A stretch of DNA of 23,341 nucleotides from JAZDKP01 sp043802925 (GTDB lineage: Bacteria > Fibrobacterota > OXYB2-FULL-49-7 > JAEUSG01), in assembly GCA_043802925.1 (NCBI GenBank), contig JAZDKP010000022.1:1-23341 (forward strand), read 5' to 3'. The position numbers and the translations under genes were made by a program. Under the pieces are notes generated by a model. It saw nothing but the letters and a program-made list of their open reading frames with translations, was not told where the DNA came from and made no database searches. Positions 1 through 7,864 of this stretch are shown piece after piece (the stretch's first letter is position 1; every line of letters begins with the position of its first letter).

Positions 1-148
1 ACAGTTTCCATCGTAAAGACGGCTCCATCACTCAAAGGGAATAATAGCCGTTTTTCTGGTAAAAATGTATAATTAAATAAATGAGGAATATCGATTCTGA
101 CGTATTTTATTTGCTTTTACTTGATTTTAGAACTCTTTCCCGTATATC
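1..148. other. Window edge, no complete gene
   Basis: No complete gene is visible here. Two plus-strand frames are open from base 1 and stop at 42-44 and 70-72, so the last few codons of a gene entering from the left are possible, but the fragments are too short to assign. The stretch from about 60 is AT-rich, as expected of an upstream region. A weak promoter-like pair (TTGATT at 121-126, TATATC at 143-148, 16-base spacer) lies just before the first gene, but it would leave a leader of only about ten bases, so I do not call it. Confidence 0.4.
15..55 (+). terminator. Possible rho-independent terminator of an upstream gene
   Basis: AAAGACGGCT at 15-24 can pair with AGCCGTTTTT at 46-55, giving ten pairs including one G-T. 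The core ACGGCT/AGCCGT is perfect and is followed by a T run. The 21-base loop is long for a terminator, so this is tentative. It would end a plus-strand transcript coming from outside the window. Confidence 0.3.
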
Positions 149-163
149 TTGTTCGATGGAAAT

Positions 164-757
164 ATGACAGAATTTCAAATCAAGTTATGTGAAATCGAAA
201 GCACAGCCAATCTCTTGGAGAAATCCTTGAAATTGGCCGGCCTTGTTACGAATGTCTTTTCCGCAGCCGGATGGCCTTTGGTAGTTGTGGGTGGTTCTGC
301 CGTGGAATTTTACACGGAGGGTGCCTATATGTCCGGGGACATAGACCTTTGCCGACTTTCGCCCGCCCAGATTCCTTTACGCAAGGCGCAAGACCTCATG
401 GCTCCCCTCGGTGCAACGGGCGGCCCGCGCAGCTGGAAGATCGCGGGACTTTTCGTTGATCTCCTCGGGTTCCTGGAAAATGAAGCTTTAACACCTCTCC
501 GAACCCTTCAGACTCCGTACGGCCCCATCAGCCTGATTCCGACTGAACAGGCCTTGGTGGAACGGATACTGCTCGCTCATTACCCGCAGCCGGATGCCAA
601 TATGCGTGATATTGCCAGGAAGTTCATGGCTGTATGCTTGAGCGGCGCGACGCCTGTCGATTGGGGCGAAGTTACCCGTTTGTCCGCACTGCCTTCCTTC
701 GACATAAGCCGTGAATTGGAAATACTGAAAGACGAGGTTGCCGGTGAAAAGATCTGA
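164..757 (+). CDS. Nucleotidyltransferase-fold protein (MNT/AbiEii-like)
   Basis: This 197-residue protein has the core of the polymerase-beta nucleotidyltransferase fold. A GGSA motif sits in VVVGGSAVEF near residues 42-51, followed by the D-I-D metal-binding pair in SGDIDL near 60, and a possible third acidic residue in LFVDLLG near 100. The rest is helical and matches no substrate domain that I recognise. In the MNT, AbiEii and related families such proteins transfer nucleotides to RNA, tRNA or partner proteins and often act as toxin or antitoxin, but neither target nor role can be read here. I chose the ATG at 164, preceded by GATGGA, over a TTG 15 bases upstream. A small gene overlaps its 3' end, which suggests a two-gene unit. 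Substrate-binding protein or orphan housekeeping enzyme are alternatives. Confidence 0.75.
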   Translation: MTEFQIKLCEIESTANLLEKSLKLAGLVTNVFSAAGWPLVVVGGSAVEFYTEGAYMSGDIDLCRLSPAQIPLRKAQDLMAPLGATGGPRSWKIAGLFVDLLGFLENEALTPLRTLQTPYGPISLIPTEQALVERILLAHYPQPDANMRDIARKFMAVCLSGATPVDWGEVTRLSALPSFDISRELEILKDEVAGEKI

Positions 758-938
758 ACCTCTGAAAACATCATGGACCTGGGAGGAATGGCAGGCCGGC
801 CGTACGGTACGCAAAGCCGTCTCCGACCGGAATGGCCCTCCTGTGACCCGCCGCCATGAAAGTTCATCCGATAAGCGGCTTCGAGCTGCCTTCAAAGGTG
901 AGCGTGGCCCAGCTTGTAAGGCACCGAAGGAAGCTTAA
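744..938 (+). CDS. Small basic protein overlapping the nucleotidyltransferase gene
   Basis: This 64-residue protein starts at GTG 744, inside the 3' end of the nucleotidyltransferase gene (14-base overlap), with GAGG at 734-737 as a likely ribosome binding site. A TTG two codons upstream is an alternative. The product is rich in Lys and Arg, has a Trp-rich start (TSWTWEEWQAG) and no membrane segment. I do not recognise the family. The overlap argues for translational coupling, so it may be the partner of the nucleotidyltransferase, for example a toxin, antitoxin or substrate; that is inference. Its stop (936-938) overlaps the stop of convergent comF by three bases. Coding bias is weak, and a second frame is open from 856, so a spurious or frameshifted gene is possible. 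Confidence 0.5.
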   Translation: MKRSEPLKTSWTWEEWQAGRTVRKAVSDRNGPPVTRRHESSSDKRLRAAFKGERGPACKAPKEA

Positions 939-1618
939 ACCACCCGCGCTACCGTCATCACCCGCACTTCCTTGGCTCCCGCGCCTAAAAGCGCCCGCGT
1001 GCAGGCGTCGCTGGTGCTTCCGGTCGTATAAATATCATCAAAGACAATCAGCGTCCGCCCGTCAAGCCGTTCCCGGGCCTGAAACGCGGCTTCTATGTTG
1101 TCAATTCGTTCCGTCTTTTTCAGCTTCGTCTGCGTGCGCGTGCTGCGTACCCGCCGGAGCGCGTCCGTCATGAGCGGAATCCCGGCCCCGCCCGCAACGA
1201 CACCGGCAATCACTTCGGCCTGGTTGTAGCCTCGTTCCCGCCACCGCGTAGGATGCACCGGCACGGGCACGATGCCGTCCACGTTTTCGAGGAAAGAGAC
1301 CGGCACCCGTGCGTACAGGAGCTGCCCCAGACGTTCGCCCACGGTGCGCTTGTGGTCGTACTTCAGGAAGTGGATGATGCGTTTCAGCCGGTCGTCGAAC
1401 TCGAATGCCGCGAAATGACGGGTGAATGCGCAGGCTTTTTCTTCGGCGGGCCGTTGGACCGGGAGGAGGCAGGGAACCAGGGCGTCATAACAGCCGCGGC
1501 AAACGAGATGCGGGTCCGCGGATGTGAGCGGGTCGTCACATGCCGCGCACTGGGGCGGAAAGATGAAATTAAGGGCTGCCCGTTGGACCGTCAGGCGCGC
1601 ACGCGTGAGCGTTTCCAT
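935..1618 (-). CDS. comF: ComF family amidophosphoribosyltransferase-like protein
   Basis: This 227-residue protein has the ComF layout. A four-cysteine zinc-binding head (C24-x2-C27 and C40-x2-C43) precedes a type I phosphoribosyltransferase domain whose PRPP loop is VFDDIYTTGST at about 192-202. Family members (ComFC, GntX) are linked to DNA uptake during transformation, and ComF is thought to help move single-stranded DNA across the inner membrane; the reaction is not settled. Length matches the family. The gene is last in the long minus-strand run, and its start overlaps the end of lgt by 28 bases, so translation is probably coupled. No other competence gene is in the window, so a role in DNA uptake here is not shown. 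Confidence 0.9.
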   Translation of the reverse strand: METLTRARLTVQRAALNFIFPPQCAACDDPLTSADPHLVCRGCYDALVPCLLPVQRPAEEKACAFTRHFAAFEFDDRLKRIIHFLKYDHKRTVGERLGQLLYARVPVSFLENVDGIVPVPVHPTRWRERGYNQAEVIAGVVAGGAGIPLMTDALRRVRSTRTQTKLKKTERIDNIEAAFQARERLDGRTLIVFDDIYTTGSTSDACTRALLGAGAKEVRVMTVARVV

Positions 1619-2394
1619 GCGACCATGAAGATTGTTGCGCTGGTGATGAAGAGAATGCCGAGGGCGATCTGGTTGTGCGTCAGCCCGTGATGGAGCTCGT
1701 TCGTCGGATAGTACCGGAAAAGGTCCACCACGGAACGGTCCACGGCATAGAACATGAAAAAGAGGAGCGTGGTAAAGCCGGTGAAGCGTTTGTAGCGCTC
1801 CAGGAGGATGAGAAGGAGTCCCATGAGGAGGTCGCCAAGTACCATGTACAACTGGGCCGGGTGCAGGGCATGCACCTGCATGGCCGCCTGGTAGGCGCCC
1901 GCGGGGCAGTCCGCTGGAAAGGAGAAGGCCCAGGGCAGCGCGGCCGGCAGGCCGTAGCAGCAGCCGTTGAGGAAGCAGCCGATGCGGCCCACGGCCATGC
2001 CGAAAGCGAGCGGGGGCATGCTCACATCCAGCACCTCAAGGAGCGGTTGTTTCCGGTAACGCGTGTAAAGGAGCGTGGTGATGAACGAAAGGACCAGGCC
2101 GCCCAGGAACACCAGGCCGCCGATGCCGAGGGTGCCGTCGGGCTGGACCGGGTTGATGATGGAGAGCAGGTTGCCCCGGAACTCCTCCCAGTTAAGCGCC
2201 ACGTAAAACAGGCGTGCGCCGAGGATGGCCGAAAGGATGACGACCACGGCCAGGTCGGAGATGAAGGTGGGGTCCACGGCCGTGGCGCGCGCCCTTCGGG
2301 TCCCCACGGCGATGCCGAGGAGGAAGCCCAATGCCAGCATGAGGCCGTACGTGTGGAGCTGGAAATGGCCGATGGAAAACAGTGTCTGGAGCAT
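1591..2394 (-). CDS. lgt: Prolipoprotein diacylglyceryl transferase
   Basis: This inner-membrane enzyme moves diacylglycerol from phosphatidylglycerol to the lipobox cysteine of prolipoproteins, the first step of lipoprotein maturation. The 267-residue protein has about seven hydrophobic segments and the family signature GRIGCFLNGCCYG at 136-148. R137 and G148 match essential residues of the E. coli enzyme (R143, G154), while C140 and C145 stand where E. coli has N146 and E151. I believe this Cys-rich form is common outside Proteobacteria. HPAQLY follows near 175. The loop around GGLVFLGG has Leu where E. coli has His103, also variable in the family. The gene starts one base past the rodA stop. 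At least one lipoprotein (19584-20177) and a LolA-like protein in the window fit its function. Confidence 0.95.
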   Translation of the reverse strand: MLQTLFSIGHFQLHTYGLMLALGFLLGIAVGTRRARATAVDPTFISDLAVVVILSAILGARLFYVALNWEEFRGNLLSIINPVQPDGTLGIGGLVFLGGLVLSFITTLLYTRYRKQPLLEVLDVSMPPLAFGMAVGRIGCFLNGCCYGLPAALPWAFSFPADCPAGAYQAAMQVHALHPAQLYMVLGDLLMGLLLILLERYKRFTGFTTLLFFMFYAVDRSVVDLFRYYPTNELHHGLTHNQIALGILFITSATIFMVAWKRSRVRA

Positions 2395-2395
2395 G

Positions 2396-3625
2396 TCAGT
2401 ATTCTCCGCTTTTTTTGGGGATGCTCACCGCGATGCCCATGAGTACCATGCAGGTCAGCAGGAAGGAGCCGCCCTTGGAAAGGAAGGGAAGGGGCAGGCC
2501 CGTGACCGGCATGAGGCCGATGGTCATGGCAATATTAATGGCGACGTGGAATGCGAGCTGGGCGCCGATGCCCACGGCGAGAAGGTTCAGGAACCGGTTG
2601 GTCCCTTCGCTGGCGGTGTTGAAGATACGGTAGAGGATCACAAAGAATATCACGAGCACTACCAGGCAGCCGAGAAAACCGAACTGTTCGCCCAGCACCG
2701 AGAAGATGAAATCCGTGTGCTGTTCCGGGAGAAAGGAAAGGCGCGTCTGCGTGCCGCCAAGAAAACCTTTGCCGAAGAACCCGCCCGAACCCACGGCAAT
2801 CTGCGACTGGATGACCTGGTAGCCCGCGCCCATGGGATCGTTCTGCGGGTCCACGAACGACAGGATGCGGTTTTTCTGGTAGTCATGAAGGCGGTTCCAG
2901 AGAATGGGCAGGATGATGCCGATGGTGAAATTCACGAGCAGGATGCCCGAGAGCAGGAAGATGTTGCGGCAGTACTTGACAAGAAAAAAGAAGAGCAGGA
3001 TAAAGAAGACCGCCCAGAACCATGTATTAAAGGCGAGGGTGAGGCTGAGCACGGGCGAGAAGACGAAAAAAGTTTCGGCCGCCGTAAGACCGGCCCAGAA
3101 GAGCATGGGCATGACCATGGCGCCAAACACGAGCGCGGTGCCAAGGTCGGGTTGTTTGAGGCAGAGGGCCATGGGAATGAAAATGAGTGCGCACGGCGTT
3201 ATGAGCGAGGCGACTTTTTCAAAGGAAATCTCATGGGATGAAAAATACCGGGCCAGGGCCAGGAGGGCGCCTATTTTTGCGAATTCCGAGGGTTGTATCT
3301 TGATGGAACCCAGCGCGAACCAGCGGGTGGCGCCTGCCATGGTCGTGCCCTTGAGGATGACCAGGACCAGCAGGATGACCGTGAAAGCATAAAGAAGATA
3401 GGCATAATCATACAGGATGCGGTAGGGAATGAGGATGGCCAGGTATAGCACACCCGTGCCAATCACCATCCAGAGGATCTGATGGCGGTACAGGTTGCGC
3501 ATCCAGGCGAATTCGTTGTGGTGGGTGGCGCTGAAAATGAGCGCGATTCCCAGCAGGATGAGAATATACATGAGGCCCACGGAAACGAGGTCCGTTTTGT
3601 TCTTGAGTTTTGTCAGCGTGTCCAT
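2396..3625 (-). CDS. rodA: Rod-shape SEDS peptidoglycan glycosyltransferase RodA
   Basis: This polytopic SEDS protein (409 residues, about ten membrane segments) polymerises lipid II into glycan strands during cell elongation, working with PBP2. The conserved extracellular block is present: D263 in DPQNDPMGAGYQ matches the essential SEDS Asp, and is followed by QSQIAVGSGG and FLPEQHTDFIFSVLGE. The C-terminal signature GLMPVTGLPLPF is normal, but the loop that usually reads S-Y-G-G-S-S is S-K-G-G-S-F (K384, F388). The Lys codon is AAG, two base changes from a Tyr codon, so a single read error does not explain it. The gene overlaps the PBP2 gene by 13 bases, the usual coupling of a SEDS enzyme to its class B PBP. 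FtsW is less likely because of the mre neighbours. Confidence 0.95.
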   Translation of the reverse strand: MDTLTKLKNKTDLVSVGLMYILILLGIALIFSATHHNEFAWMRNLYRHQILWMVIGTGVLYLAILIPYRILYDYAYLLYAFTVILLVLVILKGTTMAGATRWFALGSIKIQPSEFAKIGALLALARYFSSHEISFEKVASLITPCALIFIPMALCLKQPDLGTALVFGAMVMPMLFWAGLTAAETFFVFSPVLSLTLAFNTWFWAVFFILLFFFLVKYCRNIFLLSGILLVNFTIGIILPILWNRLHDYQKNRILSFVDPQNDPMGAGYQVIQSQIAVGSGGFFGKGFLGGTQTRLSFLPEQHTDFIFSVLGEQFGFLGCLVVLVIFFVILYRIFNTASEGTNRFLNLLAVGIGAQLAFHVAINIAMTIGLMPVTGLPLPFLSKGGSFLLTCMVLMGIAVSIPKKSGEY

Positions 3626-5457
3626 AAGGGGGTCCGGAGTGTGTCCTTGTTAAAATAAACGTTCAGCACATGCCCTGCAATAGGCGCGGCAATGGAACCG
3701 CCGTGGCCGGCGTTCTCCAGAACTAATCCTATTGCAATCGTTGGGGCCGTGAGCGGCGCCACGGCAATGAACAGGGCGTGGGTCAGGTCGCCCTGCGGAT
3801 TTTCAGCGCTACCGGTCTTGCCGCCCACGTCGATGTCCTTGACCGCGGCCCGGCCGCCCGTGCCGCCTGTTTGCATGACCGCGCGGAGGGCCTTTACAAT
3901 CATGTCCCGTGTCCCGTCCTTGAGCATGATTTCACCGAGTGTGTCCTGTATAAATACGACCTTTTCGCGGCTGTTGACGGGTGAAAAACGGAAGAGGTGG
4001 GGCCGGTAGATAAAATGGCCTTCGGCGAGGGCGCCTGCATAAAGGGCCAACTGCACGGGGGTCACGGTCTGCCCCTGGCCGATGGAGGAGTTCAGTACCT
4101 GGCCTTCGGTCCAGACCCAGCCGCGGTCCTTGAATTTGCTGTTGTACGATTCGCGGTCCAGCAGTTCGCCGTCCCGTTCATCCGGCAGGTCGATGCCGGT
4201 ACGCCGTCCCATCCCGAACATGCGTGCGTACTGGCAGACGAAGTCGATGCCGGTTTTGAGGCCCACCTGGTAGAAATAGACGTCACAGGAGAGCTTGACT
4301 CCGTCAATCATTGTCACGCGGCCATGGCCTTCGGGCTTCCAGCAGGCGGCCACCCGGCTCCCGAAACGGAAGCTGCCAAAGCAGGGCTTGAAGGTCTCCT
4401 CGAGGCCCACGATGTTTTCGTTGAGCGCGGCTGTGGCCGTGACGAGTTTGAAGGTGGTGCCCGGGGGATAGGTGCCGCTTGTGGCGCGGTTGTTGAGCGG
4501 CCGCCGGGGGTCCATGATGAGTTGGCGCCACATCCGGTTCCGTTTCTTGGAGGAAAGGGAGAACAGGTTGGGGTCAAAGCGCGGGGAACTGAGCATGGCC
4601 AGGATTTCACCGTTCCGCGGGTCCAGGGCCACGAGCGCGCCGCTCAGGGAGTCCGGGAAGGCCTCCTCGGCCGATTTCTGAACCGTGAGGTCCAGCGTGG
4701 AATAGAGGTCGCGCCCCGGGACCGGCGTGGTCATGGGCATCTCCTCAATGCGCTGGATTTCACGGCCGTGCGCATCGACCATGACATATTCCTCGCCGTC
4801 CCGGCCGCAGAGGAATTTTTCCTCGTACTGCTGTTCCAGGCCAAAACTGCCGATGCGGTCGCCGAAATGGTATCCGCGCTTTGCTTTGAGACTGTCGAAC
4901 TGGTTCTCCGGGATTTCGCTCATGTAGCCCAACGCATGGGAGGCGAGGGTCCCGTAGGGGTATTCGCGCCGCGTCTCTTTTTCCACAATGATGCCGGGCA
5001 GGTCGAGGATGTGCTCCTCCACGATGGTGACAACGTCCATTCCCACATCGTCGGCGAGCTTGACAGACTCAAATCGGCGAAACCGCGCCGTCTCGAACGC
5101 CTGCGCCAGTTCGCGCGCGTCAAAGACGGGCGTCCCGGTGCTGTCCGAAATCCGAAGGAGGTTGGCCATGAGCATCCGGCGGTTTATTATCCGGTGGTAC
5201 AGGAGCGCGATGGCGTACGACGGCCGGTTGCGCGCCAGGATGGCGCCGTTGCGGTCGCAGATGAGGCCGCGCGGTGCCTTGATGACCTTGAGCCGCATCA
5301 TGTTTTCCATTGAGAGCGTATGGTAATAGCCGCCGCGGACAATCTGGAGGTAGACAAGCCGGAGGAGGATGGCAACGAAGACGGCCAGCCAGAAGAGGAT
5401 GAGAAGGCGGAACTTCCCCTGACTGTGCCATTGCGTGTCGCCGGAAAAAACGGCCAT
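3613..5457 (-). CDS. mrdA: Penicillin-binding protein 2, elongation transpeptidase (variant active site)
   Basis: This class B penicillin-binding protein of 614 residues should cross-link the peptidoglycan made by RodA. It has a short cytoplasmic start, one membrane anchor (about residues 17-40), a dimerisation/pedestal region opening with the APRGLICDRNG motif near 60-70, and a transpeptidase domain from about 265. The KTGS box is at K547 and an SxN-type motif reads S390-C-D. The nucleophile motif, normally YPPGSTFK, reads YPPGTTFK, so Thr334 sits where the acylated Ser is expected; the codon is ACC at 4456-4458. Everything else looks intact and in frame. Either a Thr nucleophile is used, the enzyme is catalytically impaired, or one base is wrong in the assembly. 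The neighbours mreD and rodA fix its role in elongation rather than division. Confidence 0.93.
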   Translation of the reverse strand: MAVFSGDTQWHSQGKFRLLILFWLAVFVAILLRLVYLQIVRGGYYHTLSMENMMRLKVIKAPRGLICDRNGAILARNRPSYAIALLYHRIINRRMLMANLLRISDSTGTPVFDARELAQAFETARFRRFESVKLADDVGMDVVTIVEEHILDLPGIIVEKETRREYPYGTLASHALGYMSEIPENQFDSLKAKRGYHFGDRIGSFGLEQQYEEKFLCGRDGEEYVMVDAHGREIQRIEEMPMTTPVPGRDLYSTLDLTVQKSAEEAFPDSLSGALVALDPRNGEILAMLSSPRFDPNLFSLSSKKRNRMWRQLIMDPRRPLNNRATSGTYPPGTTFKLVTATAALNENIVGLEETFKPCFGSFRFGSRVAACWKPEGHGRVTMIDGVKLSCDVYFYQVGLKTGIDFVCQYARMFGMGRRTGIDLPDERDGELLDRESYNSKFKDRGWVWTEGQVLNSSIGQGQTVTPVQLALYAGALAEGHFIYRPHLFRFSPVNSREKVVFIQDTLGEIMLKDGTRDMIVKALRAVMQTGGTGGRAAVKDIDVGGKTGSAENPQGDLTHALFIAVAPLTAPTIAIGLVLENAGHGGSIAAPIAGHVLNVYFNKDTLRTPLWTR

Positions 5458-5463
5458 GGCCTT

Positions 5464-5940
5464 TTACTCCCGGCGTGAATCGATAAAGACCACGATGCCG
5501 CCGACCAGCGTGGTATAGAGCGCTCCCGGCAGAATCTGCGGCAGGAAGGCAACGGTGAAGGCGGACGCGACAGGGTAGACCGAGGCGTGCAGGATGAGGC
5601 CGTGGAGCAGCGCGGCGGTGAACATGATGAGGAGACGGAGCCGGTCGTCGATTTTGATGGTCCGCTCATCCAGGAGGCCGGTGGCCAGCCCGATGATGGA
5701 CTTGGCGAGGGAGCCGCTCCCGAGGTTCTGCGGTGAATAGACATCAAAGAGGAGCCCGGCCAGGAAACCCGTCCATACGCCCGCCGTCGGCCCCTCCTTC
5801 ATGCTTACGAAGATGATGAAAATGAGAAGGAGGTCGGGCTGGATGCCGCCCACGGAAATGAGGCGGCAGAAGGTGGTTTGCAGCACGACCAGCACGAGGA
5901 ACGCGAGGAAATACCAGAGGGCCTTGAGCGAAGGGGTCAT
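5464..5940 (-). CDS. mreD: Rod-shape determining protein MreD
   Basis: A 158-residue integral membrane protein with about five hydrophobic helices and the MreD-like stretch GGIQPDLLLIF near 31-41. MreD links MreC and the MreB filaments to the elongation synthases in the inner membrane. The usual length is about 160-170 residues. Its ATG overlaps the mreC stop by four bases and it ends six bases before the PBP2 start, which is the classic mreC-mreD-PBP2-rodA order. Sequence identity in this family is low, so the call rests on topology plus position. Confidence 0.92.
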   Translation of the reverse strand: MTPSLKALWYFLAFLVLVVLQTTFCRLISVGGIQPDLLLIFIIFVSMKEGPTAGVWTGFLAGLLFDVYSPQNLGSGSLAKSIIGLATGLLDERTIKIDDRLRLLIMFTAALLHGLILHASVYPVASAFTVAFLPQILPGALYTTLVGGIVVFIDSRRE

Positions 5941-6740
5941 GGCTCCCTGCCGGTAAAGGGTTTCCAGTTGGTCGGCATGTTCATGATGAACGTGTTTGCG
6001 ATGTTGTCAAAGCCGCTGTGGAGGGTGATTTCCGCGGTCTTGAAAAGTTCGTCGCCGGGCAGAACGCGCGACACCCGGCCGATATACAGTCCCTTGGGGT
6101 AGAGGCCGCCGAGGCCGGATGTGACCACGGAGTCGCCCGGCTGGATGTTATGGTGGAGGTAGACCTGGATGGTGGGGATGTTGCCGTCACGGCACTCGAG
6201 AATTCCCGGCACATTGATCCGGGAGAAGAGCGCGCCGGTCCGTGCAAAAGGGTCGCTGATGAGCTGAACATTGGCATGGAAGGGATAGGCCTCGATGACC
6301 TTGCCCACCACGCCTTCGAGGACAATGACCGGCATGTCCTTCCGGGCCCCGTCGCGGGTCCCGGCCCCCACCACCAGGTTCCGTGACAGGATGTCCCGCT
6401 TGCTTGCAATGACCTCGGCCGCAATCAGCGCGAAGGGCGAGGTCGCCCGGTAGCCGATGAGGTTCCGGAGCTGCTGGTTTTCCCGCGCGGTTTCCCGGAG
6501 GATGCCGTTCTCGGCCGTGAGCCGTGTGTCCAGCGCGAGGAGCCGCCGGTTTTCCCCGAAGATGTTATGGAACCGGTTGATCTTATTGACCAGGAACTGT
6601 GCGGGCGACAGCAGCGTCACCTGAAGGGCCCGGGCGACCGCGAAACGGCCGCCAGGTTCCATGTTGATGAGCCAAAGGGAGATAAAAAGCGTGAGTGCAA
6701 AGGAAAGGAACAGGCGGAAACGGAGGATAAGCGCCAGCAT
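5937..6740 (-). CDS. mreC: Rod-shape determining protein MreC
   Basis: MreC is a bitopic protein whose periplasmic part binds and activates PBP2. This 267-residue copy has a short cytoplasmic start, one membrane helix (about residues 8-25), a coiled-coil segment (about 55-100, including ENRRLLALDTRLTAENGIL) and a C-terminal two-barrel region with the family pattern VVGKVIEAYPFHANVQLISD near 145-165. It sits 11 bases after mreB and overlaps mreD by four bases, so the three are surely co-expressed. Length is typical. Confidence 0.95.
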   Translation of the reverse strand: MLALILRFRLFLSFALTLFISLWLINMEPGGRFAVARALQVTLLSPAQFLVNKINRFHNIFGENRRLLALDTRLTAENGILRETARENQQLRNLIGYRATSPFALIAAEVIASKRDILSRNLVVGAGTRDGARKDMPVIVLEGVVGKVIEAYPFHANVQLISDPFARTGALFSRINVPGILECRDGNIPTIQVYLHHNIQPGDSVVTSGLGGLYPKGLYIGRVSRVLPGDELFKTAEITLHSGFDNIANTFIMNMPTNWKPFTGREP

Positions 6741-6751
6741 GCCGACTGTGG

Positions 6752-7777
6752 TTACCGGCCCGTGGGGAGGAGCACCTTCCTGTACTTGTCGAGGTTCTCG
6801 AGGATGCGGGCCGTGCCCAGCACCACGCGCGAGAGCGGGTCGTCAATCAGGTTGACGGGAAGGTTTGTTTCCTGGCGCAGCCGTTCGTCGAGGCCGCGGA
6901 GTTGTGCGCCGCCGCCGGTCATGACGATGCCTTTGTCGAGGATATCGGCCGACAGTTCGGGCGGGGTCTGTTCAAGGGCCTGCTTGACAGCCTGGACGAT
7001 GCTGCTCACCGGCTCCGTGAGGGCCTCGCGGATTTCGGCGGAGGTGATTTTGAGCGTTTTGGGGATGCCGGCCACCAGGTCGCGGCCCTTGACCTCCATC
7101 TCCAGTTCCTCCTCGAGCGGATAGGCGGAGCCGATTTGCATTTTGATGCGTTCGGCCGTGCTTTCGCCGATGAGCAGATTGTAGGTCTTTTTCAGGTAGA
7201 GGATGATGGCCTCGTCCATTTCATCGCCGCCCACGCGCACCGAAGCGTCGCACACGATGCCGTACAGCGCGATGACCGCGATTTCCGCAGTGCCACCGCC
7301 GATGTCAATGACCATGTTGCCGCTCGGGTCCTCGACCGGGATATCCATGCCGATGGCCGATGCCATGGGTTCGGCCACGAGGTAGACCTCGCGCGCGCCC
7401 GCCGAGGTCAGCGAATCGATGACCGCGCGTTTTTCGACCTCGGTGATGCCCGAGGGAACGCCGCAGACCACGCGCGGCCGGACAAAGAATGAATAGCGCA
7501 TGGAGCGCTTGATAAAGTGCTTGAGGAGCGACTCGACCAGGTTGAAATCGGTGATGACGCCGTCGCGCAGGGGGCGCACGGCGCTGATGTCATCGGGCGT
7601 GCGGCCCAGCATGCGCTTGGCTTCGGAGCCGATGGCCACCACCTTGCCGGTGTGCTTGTTGATTGCGACCACGGACGGTTCGTTGATGACAATGCCCTTG
7701 CCGCGTACGTGCAGCAGCGTGTTGGCTGTGCCGAGGTCGATGCCGATATCGTTTGTCAGGAAACCGAACATGCTCAT
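6752..7777 (-). CDS. mreB: Rod-shape determining actin homologue MreB
   Basis: MreB is the bacterial actin that forms curved membrane filaments and guides sidewall synthesis. This 341-residue protein has the phosphate-1 motif DIGIDLGTANTLLHV near 9-23, the second phosphate loop DIGGGTAEIAVIALYG and the adenosine-side motif VMTGGGAQLRG near the C-terminus; the length is normal. AGGA lies eight bases before the ATG. The 87-base gap upstream, the largest inside this gene run, is AT-rich and contains an inverted repeat CAATAT-AA-ATATTG at 7847-7860. I could not identify a convincing promoter or terminator there, so a separate mre promoter is likely but unproven. Confidence 0.98.
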   Translation of the reverse strand: MSMFGFLTNDIGIDLGTANTLLHVRGKGIVINEPSVVAINKHTGKVVAIGSEAKRMLGRTPDDISAVRPLRDGVITDFNLVESLLKHFIKRSMRYSFFVRPRVVCGVPSGITEVEKRAVIDSLTSAGAREVYLVAEPMASAIGMDIPVEDPSGNMVIDIGGGTAEIAVIALYGIVCDASVRVGGDEMDEAIILYLKKTYNLLIGESTAERIKMQIGSAYPLEEELEMEVKGRDLVAGIPKTLKITSAEIREALTEPVSSIVQAVKQALEQTPPELSADILDKGIVMTGGGAQLRGLDERLRQETNLPVNLIDDPLSRVVLGTARILENLDKYRKVLLPTGR

Positions 7778-7864
7778 GGACTCTTCCTTTGTCCAGATGT
7801 CAACTTTGCTAATGGGTTAAAAATTAAACTATTACAGGGAATTAAGCAATATAAATATTGGAAA

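Noticed and set aside
856..1173. Plus-strand frame starting MKVHPISGFELPSK
   Set aside because: Its first 28 residues look coding and might be a frameshifted end of the small basic protein, but most of the frame is antisense to comF; kept only as a caution on the small gene.
2225..3241. Long plus-strand open frame antisense to lgt and rodA
   Set aside because: It mirrors conserved membrane-protein genes on the minus strand, is dominated by His, Glu and Gly as expected for a GC-rich shadow frame, and has no ribosome binding site.
3997..5313. 438-codon plus-strand open frame antisense to PBP2
   Set aside because: Shadow of the PBP2 gene; the minus-strand reading has clear motifs while this one shows no recognisable domain.
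6070..6090. GCCGATAT on the plus strand inside mreC, resembling a sigma-28 -10
   Set aside because: No TAAA at 15 bases upstream, inside a coding sequence and on the wrong strand for any gene.
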